Source of the DNA: Methanoculleus sp. UBA208
Lineage (GTDB): Archaea > Halobacteriota > Methanomicrobia > Methanomicrobiales > Methanoculleaceae
Direction: 5' to 3'
Length of the DNA stretch: 29,315 bases
Assembly: GCF_002498065.1 (NCBI RefSeq)
Contig: NZ_DAFZ01000072.1
Location: 1-29,315 of the forward strand
Shown here piece by piece: positions 1 to 9,100 of this stretch. The number at the start of each line of letters is the position of its first letter. Within the stretch, counting starts at the first letter, position 1. Under the pieces are notes generated by a model. That model made no database searches. It saw nothing but the letters and a program-made list of their open reading frames with translations, and was not told the origin of the DNA. Position numbers and translations under genes: made by a program.

Positions 1-190
1 CCCCACCCCCCTCTCGGCGATAGCCACCACGGTCCAGTTAATCTGGCTCTTTTGTAGCTTCCTGTTAATTTCCGGAGTTTGAGTATCTTCAGGTGCGAGA
101 AGTGCAAGCACCGAGGAACGGTGTTCCCTGGGAGTGCAATCTGATTACTGAAGGTTTGGGAGTTTTTTAGTCGATCTGAAATCCGTGGAT
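1..190 (+). repeat. Right part of a dispersed noncoding repeat (copy A), cut by the window edge
   Basis: No believable gene is seen in 1-274. Several words recur in the same order in the gene-free stretch at 12431-12573: CCCCACCCCC (1-10), GGCGATA (16-22), TTTGAGTA (78-85), TACTGAAGGT (146-155) and GAAATCCGTG (178-187). CGGAGTTTGAG (73-83) and CTGAAATCCGTG (176-187) also recur on the minus strand at 29193-29243. CCACGGTCCA (27-36) is the reverse complement of TGGACCGTGG found at 12269. A local hairpin can form at 115-127 (GGAAC/GTTCC). The left part of the element would lie before the window. The repeat relation is read by eye, and the function is unknown. Confidence 0.5.
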
Positions 191-274
191 GGGCTTTGCG
201 AGGTTCCGAAGAACTACAGTTCGGAGTGCGACTTATCCATCTCCCCGCGCAACGGCGAGCCGGGCCCGTCCGGC

Positions 275-943
275 CTACTCCCCGCCCTTCTCCCCTGCAC
301 CCCGCAGCTCCCGGTAATACCGGCAGAGGTCCACGACGATGCACTCCTCGTGCTTCGGGTTCTGCGCCGTGCAGACGGCGCGCCCGTGGCGGATCAGGAG
401 GTAGTTGATGTCCCGCCAGGCCTCCTCGGGGAAGAGGGCGACGAGGTCGCGCTCGATGATGTCGGGGTTCGTGCTGTCGGTGAACCCCAGCCTCTTCGAG
501 ACCCGACGGACATGGGTGTCGACCGCGATGCCGACGTTGATGTCGAACGCGTGGGAGAGGACGATGTTTGCCGTCTTCCTCCCCACCCCGGGGAACGACT
601 GCAGTTCTTCCATCGTCCGCGGGACCTCGCCGCCGAAGTCGGCAACGAGCTTTCGTGCCGTCTCGACGATGTAGCGGGCCTTCGTGTGGTGAAAGCCGAT
701 GGTCCTGATGAGCGGCTCCACCTCCTCGGGCTCCGCGCGGGCGAGCGCCTCCGGCGTCGGGTAGCGGGAGAAGAGGGCGTCGCGGACGGCGTTGACGGCG
801 CGGTCGGTCGTCTGCGCGGAGAGGATGGTGAGGATCAGCGCTTCATACGGGTTAGAGAAGTCGATAAAGTGACGCCTGTCGTCGACGACGGGATACTCCG
901 CAAGAAGACGGCGGTAGACCTCGCAGGCGATCTCACGGTTCAT
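275..943 (-). CDS. nth: Endonuclease III (DNA glycosylase/AP lyase)
   Basis: This 222-residue base-excision repair enzyme of the HhH-GPD family removes oxidised pyrimidines and cuts the abasic site. The helix-hairpin-helix GVGRKTA (residues about 119-125) carries the catalytic Lys123, and VDTHV carries the catalytic Asp142. The C-terminal iron-sulfur loop is unusual: the normal spacing C-x6-C-x2-C-x5-C reads C191-x6-H198-x2-C201-x5-C207, so the second cysteine is a histidine. I chose the ATG at 943, giving MNREIA, because it matches the family N-terminus. The upstream extension would run into the tRNA gene. The start is only 6 bases from the tRNA-Pro 3' end with no ribosome binding site in between, so the message is probably released by tRNA processing with almost no leader. 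Confidence 0.93.
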   Translation of the reverse strand: MNREIACEVYRRLLAEYPVVDDRRHFIDFSNPYEALILTILSAQTTDRAVNAVRDALFSRYPTPEALARAEPEEVEPLIRTIGFHHTKARYIVETARKLVADFGGEVPRTMEELQSFPGVGRKTANIVLSHAFDINVGIAVDTHVRRVSKRLGFTDSTNPDIIERDLVALFPEEAWRDINYLLIRHGRAVCTAQNPKHEECIVVDLCRYYRELRGAGEKGGE

Positions 944-949
944 AACTGA

Positions 950-1024
950 TGGGGCAGGGCAGATTCGAACTGCCGTCAAAGCGTCCCAAACGCTCTAGGA
1001 TGGACCAGGCTACCCTACTGCCCC
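950..1024 (-). tRNA. tRNA-Pro (anticodon UGG)
   Basis: On the minus strand the acceptor arm GGGGCAG pairs with CTGCCCC. The D arm is GGGT...ATCC, the anticodon stem is GAGCG/CGCTT with loop TTTGGGA (anticodon TGG), and the T arm is GGCAG-TTCGAAT-CTGCC. The discriminator is A at 950, and CCA is not encoded. No intron is seen. The two bases between D stem and anticodon stem are TA. The gene lies between UMP kinase and endonuclease III on the same strand. Confidence 0.95.
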
Positions 1025-1050
1025 TGTACCTGCATACGTTGGGAATCCAG

Positions 1051-1064
1051 GCAAAAATAGTTGC
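1051..1064 (-). promoter_or_regulatory. Possible TATA box for tRNA-Pro and nth
   Basis: On the minus strand the AT-rich word AACTATTTTTGCC sits about 27-40 bases before the first base of the tRNA, the usual distance for an archaeal TATA box. It lies in the 54-base gap after the UMP kinase stop, so the tRNA-nth unit could be transcribed independently of the kinase. Confidence 0.45.
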
Positions 1065-1078
1065 CGATGAGGGAGGGT

Positions 1079-1783
1079 TCAGGACGGCAGGGGATTCAAA
1101 CCCGCTTTGCAGACGACGGTGCCGCCGAACGCACCCCCCACGATCGCCCGGTAGAGGTTCTCCGGATCGCGGCCGTCAAGCACCAGAAGCGGGATCCCGG
1201 ACCGCTCGATCACCTTCCCGGCCACGATGTCGAGCACGGTGTTCGCGCCCGCATCCATCCTCGCCCCGGTGATGATATCGAGAAGTTCCTGCGGCGTGAG
1301 ACGCTCGTGCTTCACCGCGGCGGCATCCTTCTTCGGGTCGGCGCTGTAGATCCCGTTGACCGACGTGGCGTTGATGAGAAGGTCGGCACCGACGCTCTCG
1401 GCGAGAACCGCAGATACCGCATCGGTCGTCTGCGCCGGGGTGATGCCACCCATGACGACGATCTTTCCGGTCTGTGCAAACTCCTGCGCCTCCGTGTAAC
1501 TCTCCGCAACGCGCGGATAGGCTGCATCCCCGAGTCCGGCGATGAGAAGACGCGCGTTCAGCCGTGTCACCATGATACCGAGTTCGTCCGCCGCCGCCTC
1601 CCCGACGCCGAGATCGCGGGCGACCCCGATATACCGGCGTGCTTCCCCGCCGCCGCCGACGACGACGAAAATCCGGCACTTCCCGGCTATCTTTTTCAGA
1701 ACAGACACATATCGATCGATATTGTTCGATTCAAGCGAAGGAACCAGAACCGAGCCGCCCAGAGAAATTACGATCTTCTTCAT
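1079..1783 (-). CDS. pyrH: Uridylate (UMP) kinase, archaeal type
   Basis: This amino-acid-kinase family enzyme phosphorylates UMP to UDP in the cytosol for pyrimidine nucleotide supply. The 234-residue protein opens with the family signature KIVISLGGS. It has a glycine-rich VVVGGGGEARRY near residues 40-52, the GGITPAQTTDAVSA motif typical of archaeal PyrH near residues 114-127, and a C-terminal DG.DPENLYRA segment. The ATG at 1783 is preceded by AGGGTGGG, a usable ribosome binding site. The next gene upstream (zinc ribbon) is divergent, 47 bases away. Dihydroorotase, another pyrimidine gene, lies at 15912 in a different unit. Other amino-acid kinases are less likely because of the TTDA motif. 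Confidence 0.92.
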   Translation of the reverse strand: MKKIVISLGGSVLVPSLESNNIDRYVSVLKKIAGKCRIFVVVGGGGEARRYIGVARDLGVGEAAADELGIMVTRLNARLLIAGLGDAAYPRVAESYTEAQEFAQTGKIVVMGGITPAQTTDAVSAVLAESVGADLLINATSVNGIYSADPKKDAAAVKHERLTPQELLDIITGARMDAGANTVLDIVAGKVIERSGIPLLVLDGRDPENLYRAIVGGAFGGTVVCKAGLNPLPS

Positions 1784-1830
1784 CCCACCCTATTATTATC
1801 CCCAATATCACTCATATACCTGTTGTGAAG

Positions 1831-1980
1831 ATGCTGCACTGCCCTGCATGCAACTCTACGGATGTCTGGGCGGTTACCGGAGGATATACCGGCTGTGTCT
1901 ACCGGTGCAAGCGTTGCGGCTACCGCGGAGCGCTGGTCGTCGAGTACGATGAAGAAGACGGGAAACGGAGTGAGCGGTAG
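1831..1980 (+). CDS. Small zinc-ribbon protein
   Basis: This 49-residue protein has two cysteine pairs, C4-x2-C7 and C26-x2-C29, spaced as in a rubredoxin-like zinc ribbon, followed by an acidic-basic tail (EYDEEDGKRSER). A GTG at 1825 in the same frame would add two residues. No enzymatic domain is present, and the specific role is unknown. Such tiny ribbons often bind nucleic acid or larger complexes. It is divergent from UMP kinase and 52 bases before the radical SAM gene. The codon structure and regular knuckles make a real gene likely. Confidence 0.7.
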   Translation: MLHCPACNSTDVWAVTGGYTGCVYRCKRCGYRGALVVEYDEEDGKRSER

Positions 1981-1998
1981 CACATCCGCACCACAATC

Positions 1999-2030
1999 AT
2001 AAATATCATGGTTCCCCTCACCCGGTGATC
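1999..2030 (+). promoter_or_regulatory. TATA box and strong ribosome binding site for the radical SAM gene
   Basis: CATAAATATC (1999-2008) is a good archaeal TATA box. GGTGATC (2024-2030) matches the archaeal anti-Shine-Dalgarno end and lies 2 bases before the ATG at 2033, which fixes that start. Transcription would begin near 2030, so the leader must be very short, or the box serves a slightly different start point. Confidence 0.5.
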
Positions 2031-2032
2031 AT

Positions 2033-3046
2033 ATGCACGAGGCGCGACTCTACCAGAAACTGGAGGACAACACCGTCCGCTGCTCGCTCTGCGCTCACCG
2101 GTGCACCATCAAAGAAGGCAGACAGGGTGTCTGCGGCGTCCGCATCAACCGCGGCGGCACGCTGTATGCCGCCACCTTCGGCAAGGTCATCGCCGAAGCG
2201 GTCGATCCCATCGAAAAGAAGCCGCTCTTCCATTTCCTGCCCGGAACGCTCTCCTACTCGCTCGGCACCATCGGGTGCAACTTCCACTGCGAGCACTGCC
2301 AGAACTGGCACATCTCCCAGCAGACGCTGGAGATGGAGTCGCTCAGGGACATCAGCCCGGAGCAGGGCGTGGACCGGGCGCTCGGGTCAGGTTCCGCAAG
2401 CATCGCCTGGACGTATAACGAGCCCGCCATCTGGCACGAGTACCCGCTTGCGATGGGGACGCTGGCGCGCGAAAAAGGTCTCGGGACCGTCTACGTCACG
2501 AACGGCTACATCACCGAAGAGGGGCTGCGCGAGCTCGCGGGAATGCTCAACGCCTTCCGCGTCGACATCAAGTCGTTCTCCGACACCTTCTACCGGAAGG
2601 TCTGCGGGGGACGGCTGCAGCCGGTCCTCGATGCGACGGCGATTGCAAAGGAGCTCGGGATGCACGTCGAGACGGTCACGCTGGTCATCCCGGGACAGAA
2701 CGACTCGCTGGAAGAGATGGAGACACTCATCCGGTGGGTGCTCGAGAACCTCGGCCCCGACACCCCGATGCACTTCACCCGGTTCCACCCCGAATACCGG
2801 ATGCGGGAGACGAGGCCGACCGGGATCAGGACTCTGGAGAAGATCTACGAACGGGCAAAAGAACTCGGGATCCACTACCCGTATCTCGGCAACGTCGGAG
2901 GCCACCCCTACGAGAACACCTACTGTCCCGCCTGCGGCAGCCCCGTCATCGAACGGTCGGGCTACGCCGTCAGGATAACAGGGCTTGACGACCATACCTG
3001 CACGGAATGCGGCGGGCGCATCGAATATGTCTCGGAGATCAGGTGA
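2033..3046 (+). CDS. amrS: AmmeMemoRadiSam system radical SAM enzyme
   Basis: The 337-residue protein has the radical SAM cluster motif C82-x3-C86-x2-C89 (GCNFHCEHCQNW). It is preceded by an N-terminal cysteine set (C17, C20, C24, C34) and the HFLPGTLSYSLGTIGCNF stretch characteristic of the AmrS/PflX group. Its C-terminus carries two further CxxC pairs (CPAC, CTEC), a likely zinc ribbon. AmrS normally occurs with AMMECR1 (AmrA) and Memo (AmrB) proteins in archaea. Neither partner is in this window, and the substrate is not established from sequence. The Mut7-C gene starts inside its last codons, so the two are probably co-transcribed. An older possible label is pyruvate formate-lyase activating enzyme homologue. 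Confidence 0.9.
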   Translation: MHEARLYQKLEDNTVRCSLCAHRCTIKEGRQGVCGVRINRGGTLYAATFGKVIAEAVDPIEKKPLFHFLPGTLSYSLGTIGCNFHCEHCQNWHISQQTLEMESLRDISPEQGVDRALGSGSASIAWTYNEPAIWHEYPLAMGTLAREKGLGTVYVTNGYITEEGLRELAGMLNAFRVDIKSFSDTFYRKVCGGRLQPVLDATAIAKELGMHVETVTLVIPGQNDSLEEMETLIRWVLENLGPDTPMHFTRFHPEYRMRETRPTGIRTLEKIYERAKELGIHYPYLGNVGGHPYENTYCPACGSPVIERSGYAVRITGLDDHTCTECGGRIEYVSEIR

Positions 3047-3521
3047 ACGCCAAAGGTTCCTGACCGACAGGATGCTCGGGACGCTCACCCGCTACCTCCG
3101 GTTCATGGGCTACGACACCATGAGCGCAAACAGCCTCTCCCCGGGGAGCAGCCGGGAAGACACGCTCCTCCTCGAGATCGCCGCTCAGGACGGCCGGTTC
3201 CTCCTGACCAGGGACCGCGAACTCGCACGGCGGGGCGGTGAGCAGGCGATCTACATCGCATCCGAAGAGATCATGGCCCAGATACGGCAGGTTGCCGATC
3301 TCGGGCTCATCGAGCCCGAGATCCGGATGAGCCGCTGTTCGCTCTGCAACACGCGTCTCCGGCCGGCTACCGCACGGGAGATCCGGGAGACACATTACGC
3401 TCCGCGGTCGAGACGAGGGAAGGAGTTCTCGTGGTGCCCCGCGTGCAGGAAACTCTACTGGATGGGTTCGCACAGCACCAGCCTTGAGCGGCGCCTCAAA
3501 GAGATGCGCTCCTCCCCCTGA
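3027..3521 (+). CDS. Mut7-C RNase domain protein with zinc ribbon
   Basis: This 164-residue protein of the Mut7-C family (PIN-related, predicted RNase) opens with the family signature FLTDRMLGTLTRYLRFMGYD, including an early acidic residue. LLTRDRELA lies mid-protein, and a C-terminal zinc ribbon uses C104-x2-C107 and C137-x2-C140. I chose the ATG at 3027 (MSRRSGERQ), which overlaps the radical SAM gene by 20 bases. The longer frame from 2985 would overlap 62 bases, and an ATG at 3072 would cut the conserved start. The RNA target is unknown. Confidence 0.8.
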   Translation: MSRRSGERQRFLTDRMLGTLTRYLRFMGYDTMSANSLSPGSSREDTLLLEIAAQDGRFLLTRDRELARRGGEQAIYIASEEIMAQIRQVADLGLIEPEIRMSRCSLCNTRLRPATAREIRETHYAPRSRRGKEFSWCPACRKLYWMGSHSTSLERRLKEMRSSP

Positions 3522-3598
3522 CCGGCCGCCTGCCGTATCCCCTCGGCAGAATTACGGAAAAACTCCATTTCAGACGTTTCCTGGAGAATCCGGGAAAG

Positions 3599-3608
3599 GT
3601 ATATCTAC
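3599..3608 (+). promoter_or_regulatory. Possible TATA box for the glycosyltransferase gene
   Basis: The 208-base gap 3522-3729 holds GGTATATCTA (3599-3608), the best TATA-like word. It is about 120 bases before the chosen ATG, so a leader of roughly 95 bases would be present. The frame stays open upstream of 3730, but the residues there resemble no glycosyltransferase N-terminus. Confidence 0.35.
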
Positions 3609-3729
3609 TTTCAGGGGGTATGAAGCGCGACGGCTGCAGGCCGGTCGATCCGATCCTTTTCGTCCGGGCCTGCAGCGGGGCTTCGTGCCTGAACCGGCGG
3701 AGCCGGGGCAATCTGTCAGGGAGAACAAT

Positions 3730-4884
3730 ATGGAAAGTCTGAAGATAGCATTTTTCTGCTGGGAGTCATTGTATGCCGAACGGGTCGGCGGGCTCGCAAA
3801 TGCGGCGACAAACCTCGCCGAGACGCTGGCACGGCACCATGAGGTGCACTTTTTCACCCGGGGAGAGGGGAGAGACGCCGAAGTCAACGGCGTCCGGTAC
3901 CACTACTGCCGGCCGTCGGGACAGGACATCGTCCGGTACTGCTCCGATATGAGCAGGGGGATGCTCGACCGCTTCAGCGAGTTCGACGCACCGGCGTTCG
4001 ACCTCCTGCACTTCCACGACTGGCACGTGGTCGACGCGCTTCGCCGGCTCCGGGAGCGGGAGACCATCTTCACCTACCACTCGACGGAGTTCGGGAGGAA
4101 CGGAAACACCTTCAGCACCGGGTGGCCTTTTGTGGAGATCTCGAAGATCGAGCGTTACGGCGCATCGATTGCCAAACGCGTAACAGCGGTCTCCTCGACC
4201 CTCCGGCGGGAGGCCATGAGCCTCTACGACATCCCGGACTGGAAGATCGACGTCGTCCATAACGGCATCGTGCCCGCCCATTACCAGGCGGACGTCGATC
4301 CGGAGGCGATGAAACGGCGTTACGGCTTTGATCCGGACTCCCCGCTGATACTCTTTGTCGGGCGGCTCGCATGGCAGAAGGGGCCCGACATGCTGGTGGA
4401 TGCAGCCCCCAACCTCCTCCGGGAGCACCCCGACGGCCAGTTCGCCTTCATCGGCGATGGGCAGATGCGCCCGGATCTTGAGAGCCGGGCCAGGTCGCTT
4501 CCCGTCCGTTTCCTCGGGCGGCTGGACGATACTGACTACGTCTCGCTCCTCAATGCAAGCGACATCGTCGCCATACCGAGCAGGAACGAGCCGTTCGGGC
4601 TTGTGCTCCTCGAAGCGTGGAGCGCCGGCCGGTGCGTGGTCGCTTCCGACGTCGGCGGGCTATCGGAGAACATCAAGCACGGGACCGACGGGGTCAAGGT
4701 GCAGCCGCACCCGGACTCGATTGCCGAAGGGCTCTCCCGGGTGGCGGATTCCCCCGAGAGGTCGCTTTCCATGGGGCGGGAGGGGCTTGACAAGGTGAAG
4801 AAGGAGTTCCCGTGGAGCCGCGTTACGGAGCGGATGGAAGGCGTGTACCGGAAACTCGCGAACCACAACACAATCCTCTCCTGA
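3730..4884 (+). CDS. Glycosyltransferase family 4 (glycogen/starch synthase-like)
   Basis: This 384-residue GT-B enzyme transfers a sugar from a nucleotide sugar. The N-terminal Rossmann domain begins KIAFFCWES with the GGLANAATNLAETLA donor/acceptor loop. HNGIVP near residue 176 starts the second domain, followed by FVGRLAWQKGPD and the catalytic E287-x7-E295 motif (EPFGLVLLE). I chose the ATG at 3730 because MESLKIAFF is the natural start of the first beta strand and the 82 upstream residues look non-coding. The opposing GalT-like gene ends 9 bases beyond its stop, hinting at a shared role in storage or surface polysaccharide. Donor and acceptor cannot be told from sequence. Confidence 0.88.
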   Translation: MESLKIAFFCWESLYAERVGGLANAATNLAETLARHHEVHFFTRGEGRDAEVNGVRYHYCRPSGQDIVRYCSDMSRGMLDRFSEFDAPAFDLLHFHDWHVVDALRRLRERETIFTYHSTEFGRNGNTFSTGWPFVEISKIERYGASIAKRVTAVSSTLRREAMSLYDIPDWKIDVVHNGIVPAHYQADVDPEAMKRRYGFDPDSPLILFVGRLAWQKGPDMLVDAAPNLLREHPDGQFAFIGDGQMRPDLESRARSLPVRFLGRLDDTDYVSLLNASDIVAIPSRNEPFGLVLLEAWSAGRCVVASDVGGLSENIKHGTDGVKVQPHPDSIAEGLSRVADSPERSLSMGREGLDKVKKEFPWSRVTERMEGVYRKLANHNTILS

Positions 4885-4893
4885 CCGCCCGTT

Positions 4894-5988
4894 TCACGGC
4901 AGCATGACGGCTGCAAGATGCTCCATCAGGCGGAACGGGTCCGACGAGACCACGGGTGTCCCTGCGTAGAGTTCCATCCCCCCGATATCCGAGGTCCGGG
5001 AATGGAGGTCGCCCCGGTCCACCACCCACGCGACGTAATAACCCTCTTCCCCGAGCGGAGGCATATACACCGCCGCGTTGTAACTCTGCACCCCGATGTT
5101 TCGGTAACACTCGAGCACCTTTGCGAGTGCCCCCGCGAGATCGTGCGGCGACTCCGTGACGATCGCGACTTCGTGCTCTTTTCTCGGGGTGAGGTGCGCC
5201 ATGACCCGGGCGTTTTTGTAGACGAGCCCGAGGCCGATGACGGTGTGGGCTAAAAAGAGGTCGTTGTAGTATTCGCTCCCGTAACGGCACCGGTACTCCT
5301 CTCTGGCCCTCTCGATCCGTTCCGGAGCGGCATAGGGCCTGTGGCTGAGCAGTACCTGGGCATGGTTGTGCACGACGCTCGCCCCCGCACGCCAGAGAAA
5401 GTTCCAGATGAGGAAGGGGTAGACCGCCCGGGGGTCTGTCTGGTGCGCATCCTGGCACCAGCGGACGGCCACGCTGATCATATCGGCGATCTGCGGCTCA
5501 GCGGTGATGTAGGGGTTGGTATCCTTCGCAATGATGATGGCGTGGAGGTAGTCGTACTTGGCGATGTTGCTTGCCGTGATCCAGTGATCGCCGTCGATCC
5601 TCCCGAACGTGTCGGCCGGCGTCTCCTCGAGGGGGTTTGAGAACGGCCCCCCCTCGGCAAGCGCCTTAAGGTCCCGAGTCTCCTCGGCGCGGGGCGTCAG
5701 CACCGGACGACGTGCCCTGACTGAATTGAAGAGCGTGCTCTCGCCCGTATGGTTATTTGTCACCCTGACGATCTGCTGCGTCTCGATATCGCCGTACTTC
5801 TCACGCACCCAATCTTCCATTGCATCGGGGAAGACCAGGTGCCCGGGTTCGACATACCACGAGTATAACCGGGAGACGAGTTCCTCCGTATCCGGCGCGA
5901 GTTCCTTCACGATGCCCGGCAGCCGGGTGATATCCAGCCTGACCATAGGGTCCTCGTATACCGGTCCCGCACCGATAAAGATTCGCAT
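4894..5988 (-). CDS. Galactose-1-phosphate uridylyltransferase-like protein (HIT superfamily)
   Basis: The 364-residue protein has the HIT-type active-site motif HNHAQ (H207, H209, Q211), where the histidine forms the nucleotidyl intermediate in GalT. NNHTGESTLFNSVRARRP near residues 78-95 resembles GalT/DUF4931-type nucleotide-binding loops. Classic GalT zinc cysteines are not obvious, so the activity may be a related nucleotidylyltransferase or sugar-nucleotide phosphorylase. I kept the ATG at 5988 (MRIFIG). An internal Met15 is an alternative. It converges on the GT4 gene, consistent with nucleotide-sugar metabolism. Confidence 0.78.
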   Translation of the reverse strand: MRIFIGAGPVYEDPMVRLDITRLPGIVKELAPDTEELVSRLYSWYVEPGHLVFPDAMEDWVREKYGDIETQQIVRVTNNHTGESTLFNSVRARRPVLTPRAEETRDLKALAEGGPFSNPLEETPADTFGRIDGDHWITASNIAKYDYLHAIIIAKDTNPYITAEPQIADMISVAVRWCQDAHQTDPRAVYPFLIWNFLWRAGASVVHNHAQVLLSHRPYAAPERIERAREEYRCRYGSEYYNDLFLAHTVIGLGLVYKNARVMAHLTPRKEHEVAIVTESPHDLAGALAKVLECYRNIGVQSYNAAVYMPPLGEEGYYVAWVVDRGDLHSRTSDIGGMELYAGTPVVSSDPFRLMEHLAAVMLP

Positions 5989-6095
5989 CTGCCGGGCCTG
6001 GCCGGGAGAAACCTCAAACAGGGTGGATTATTCGCGTTTGTGACTGCGGCGCGCCTCAGGGCATGAAATGGAAGATTTATTGGTTACGAATAGAG

Positions 6096-6103
6096 AATAT
6101 AAT
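6096..6103 (+). promoter_or_regulatory. Possible TATA box for the HEAT-repeat gene
   Basis: AATATAAT (6096-6103) would start transcription near 6125-6130. This fits translation from the ATG at 6164 and excludes the in-frame ATG at 6068, which lies upstream of the box. Confidence 0.5.
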
Positions 6104-6163
6104 CTGAATAAGCAGAGATCCGGCCAAACAGCACTCCGGACATGCGTTCTATGGATAAGGGAC

Positions 6164-9100
6164 ATGGCATTCTTTGATAAACTCCGGATGAATATCGAAG
6201 GGTTATGGCAGACGAAGGACTATCCCGGCCTGATCGATGCTCTGGACGGTGAAGAGCCCGCCAGCCGCGCCGATGCCGCCCGAACGCTCTCTGCTCTCGG
6301 GGTCTCCGCCGTCCCGGAACTCCTCGGCGCTCTGGAGAATGCCGGTCCCGCATCGCGCCTCCGGATGTCGGAAGCCCTTGCTTCCGCCGGCGTTTCATCC
6401 GTCCCCCTGCTTCTCGCCCTGATCAGCCGGGCAAGCCCTGCCCTGCAGGCATCCATGGCCCGTGCAATCGCGGGGACGGACGGATCGATCTTTGACGCGC
6501 TGCTCTCCGCACTGCACCACGAGCAGCCGGCGGTCCGGGGTGCCGCCGTGATTGCTCTCCGGGGCATGGGCAGGAAGGCGGTCCCGCCCCTCGTCGAAGC
6601 ACTCCGCGACAGAGACCGCTCGGTCCGGAGAGAAGCTGCCGCTGCGCTCGCCGCAGTGCACTGGGCGCCCGACGACCTGAAAGAGAAGGTGTGGTTCTAC
6701 TACCTCCTGGAAGACTGGGCGGAACTTGCAAAACTCCAGGGGGCAGCCGTCCCGGCCCTCCTCAAGGCCCTTGACAGCAAGGAGCCGCGGATACGGGGCG
6801 AGTCGGCGCGAACGCTCGGGAAGATACGCGACGCACGGGCTATCCCGGCACTCATCAGGGCGGTGGAGGACCCGCAGGCGGACGTCCGCGTACGTGCCGC
6901 CGAGGCGCTGGGGGAGATGGGCAGCGACCGGGCGAAACCCGCGCTGGCCGGAGCGCTCAACGACCCCTGCCACCCGGTGCGGATGGAGGCGGCCTGGGCG
7001 CTCGACCGGCTGGACTGGATTCCACAGAGCGACCTCGATAGAGCGGGATACCTGATCGCAAAGGAGCAGTGGACCGAACTTGTCCGGATGGGGAGACCGG
7101 CCATCCCGGCACTCATCCGGGCCCTGGAGGTCGAGTATTCGGGCGTCCGCACCGGTGCGAGTGAAGCGCTGCGGCAACTGGGGCAGCCCGCACTCGACGC
7201 CCTGCACGCGGCAGTACGATCGGAGAGCCCCGTGATCCGCGAACAGGCGGAGATTGCACTGGAGTACATCAGGTCGCGACACGAGGAGAACTCCCGGGTG
7301 AGGCCGGTGCAGGCGCCCTCTTCCGATTACGACCGGGAACTCAGAGAGGGGCTTGCCGCCCGGAAACGGATCGAGGGGCGCTTCGGGCCGACAGCCAGAA
7401 CGGGCAACGAGCCCTCCCGCCACGAACCTCCGCCACCGGCACGGACGGAGACGAATCAACCCGCCACCGGCACCGGAGCCGCCGTGCCGAAACCCCCCGC
7501 CCGGCAGGAGGCCGATACCGGTGACCTCGAGGATCTCCTGGAGGGGGACGGAAAGGCCGGGGAGACGCCGACCGCGGTAAAAAGCCCGCCCGCACCGAAG
7601 ACACCGGTTTCGCTGGACCAGCTCGTTCCGGTCCGCGACGACGGGGAGGCAGCCGATGATGAGAACCCTGCAAAAGAGGACGCTCCTGCTCCCGCAAAGC
7701 CGGAAAGAATAGTCCTGCCGGAGCCGGATACCCCCGCCGCACCTCCGGAACCCCCGGTGCAGGCCCCTGAGAAGGCAGCACTCGAGCGGTACCTTAACGC
7801 CCTGCAAAGCGACGACGAGGAGATCCGGGCTGCGGCGGTTGCCGCGTTACGGAGCATGGGGAGTCAGGCGGTCGAGTTCCTCATCATGGCGCTCTCCGAC
7901 CCGCACGATGGCGTTCGTATCGCCGCTGCCGAGGGGATCGGCGAGATCGGGGATGCAAGCGGCGTCGATGCGCTGATCCTGCTCACCAATGATGCCGGGC
8001 AGGATGTCCGCAGTGCCGCTGCCGCCGCACTCGGACGGGCCGGCGATGCGCGTGCGATCGGTCCGCTCATCCGCCTGTTCGGCGACGCGTATAGCGGAGT
8101 CAGGTCGGTTGCAGCCGCGGCCGTTGCGGCGTTCGGCCCTGATGCGCTTGAACCGCTGGAAGCGGCACTGGACGACCCGGTGCCGGTAGTCCGGTTGACG
8201 GCTGCGAGGGCGCTCGGGATCGTCGGGAACCCCCGGTCGATACCGCTCCTCATCAGGCATCTCGAGGACCCTGCCCGGGAGGTCGGCGTGGTTGCCGCCC
8301 GGACTCTCGGGGGGTTCGGGAACCCCGCAGTCGAACCGCTCGCGGCGGTGCTGCGGGAGGGAGGAAAAGAAGGGCGCCTTGCGGCAATCGACGCGCTCGG
8401 AGGGATTGAGCCGGGGAAGGCGGACGAGGCACTGGCGTATGCCCTGAGCGACGAGGACCGGGAGGTCCGGGAAAAAGCGGCTGCCACGCTCATGAGACGG
8501 CGCGCAGCGAACATGTGGCAGGGCACCTTCGGCAAAAAAGCCCCCGAGGAAGACATCTCCACGAAGAGTTCCGCCGGGCAGGCGGACCGGGAGGAGATCG
8601 ATACGCTCATCACTGCGCTCAATGACAGGTCGGTGGAGGTGCAGGCGTCTGCTGCCACCCGGCTTATCGCGATGGGGCGGCCTGCCGCCGAAGGGCTGCT
8701 CAGGGTGCTCAAGGACGAGGACCCGGAGATGCAGGTCGCCGCCGCCGGGGTCCTCGGCGAGATGCAGGAGGCGGCGGTCGAACCGCTCATGGATGCCCTG
8801 AACGACACCGACCGGTTTGTCCGGCTCGCCGCCGCCCGAAACCTGGGCAATATCGGAGACGCGCGGGCTATTGACGCCCTGAGCGAATCCCTGCGCAGGG
8901 AACCCGAAAGCGCCGTCCGGGCAGCCGTTGCAGAGGCGCTGGGGTATATGGGGAGCAGCCGGGTGATAGAACCCCTGGCCCTGGCACTGCGGGACAGGGA
9001 CGAGGCGGTGCAGATTGCCGCCGCCCGGTCGCTCGGGTATATCGAGGACCTCCGTGCCATCGAGCCGTTGATCCTGGCCCTGGGCGACGTGGACGACCGT

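Noticed and set aside
185..949. Open frame of 254 residues opposite endonuclease III
   Set aside because: It is a shadow of the nth gene with no recognisable fold.
6068..6163. Upstream start of the HEAT gene at 6068
   Set aside because: It lies before the TATA box at 6096, and the extra residues do not look like HEAT sequence.
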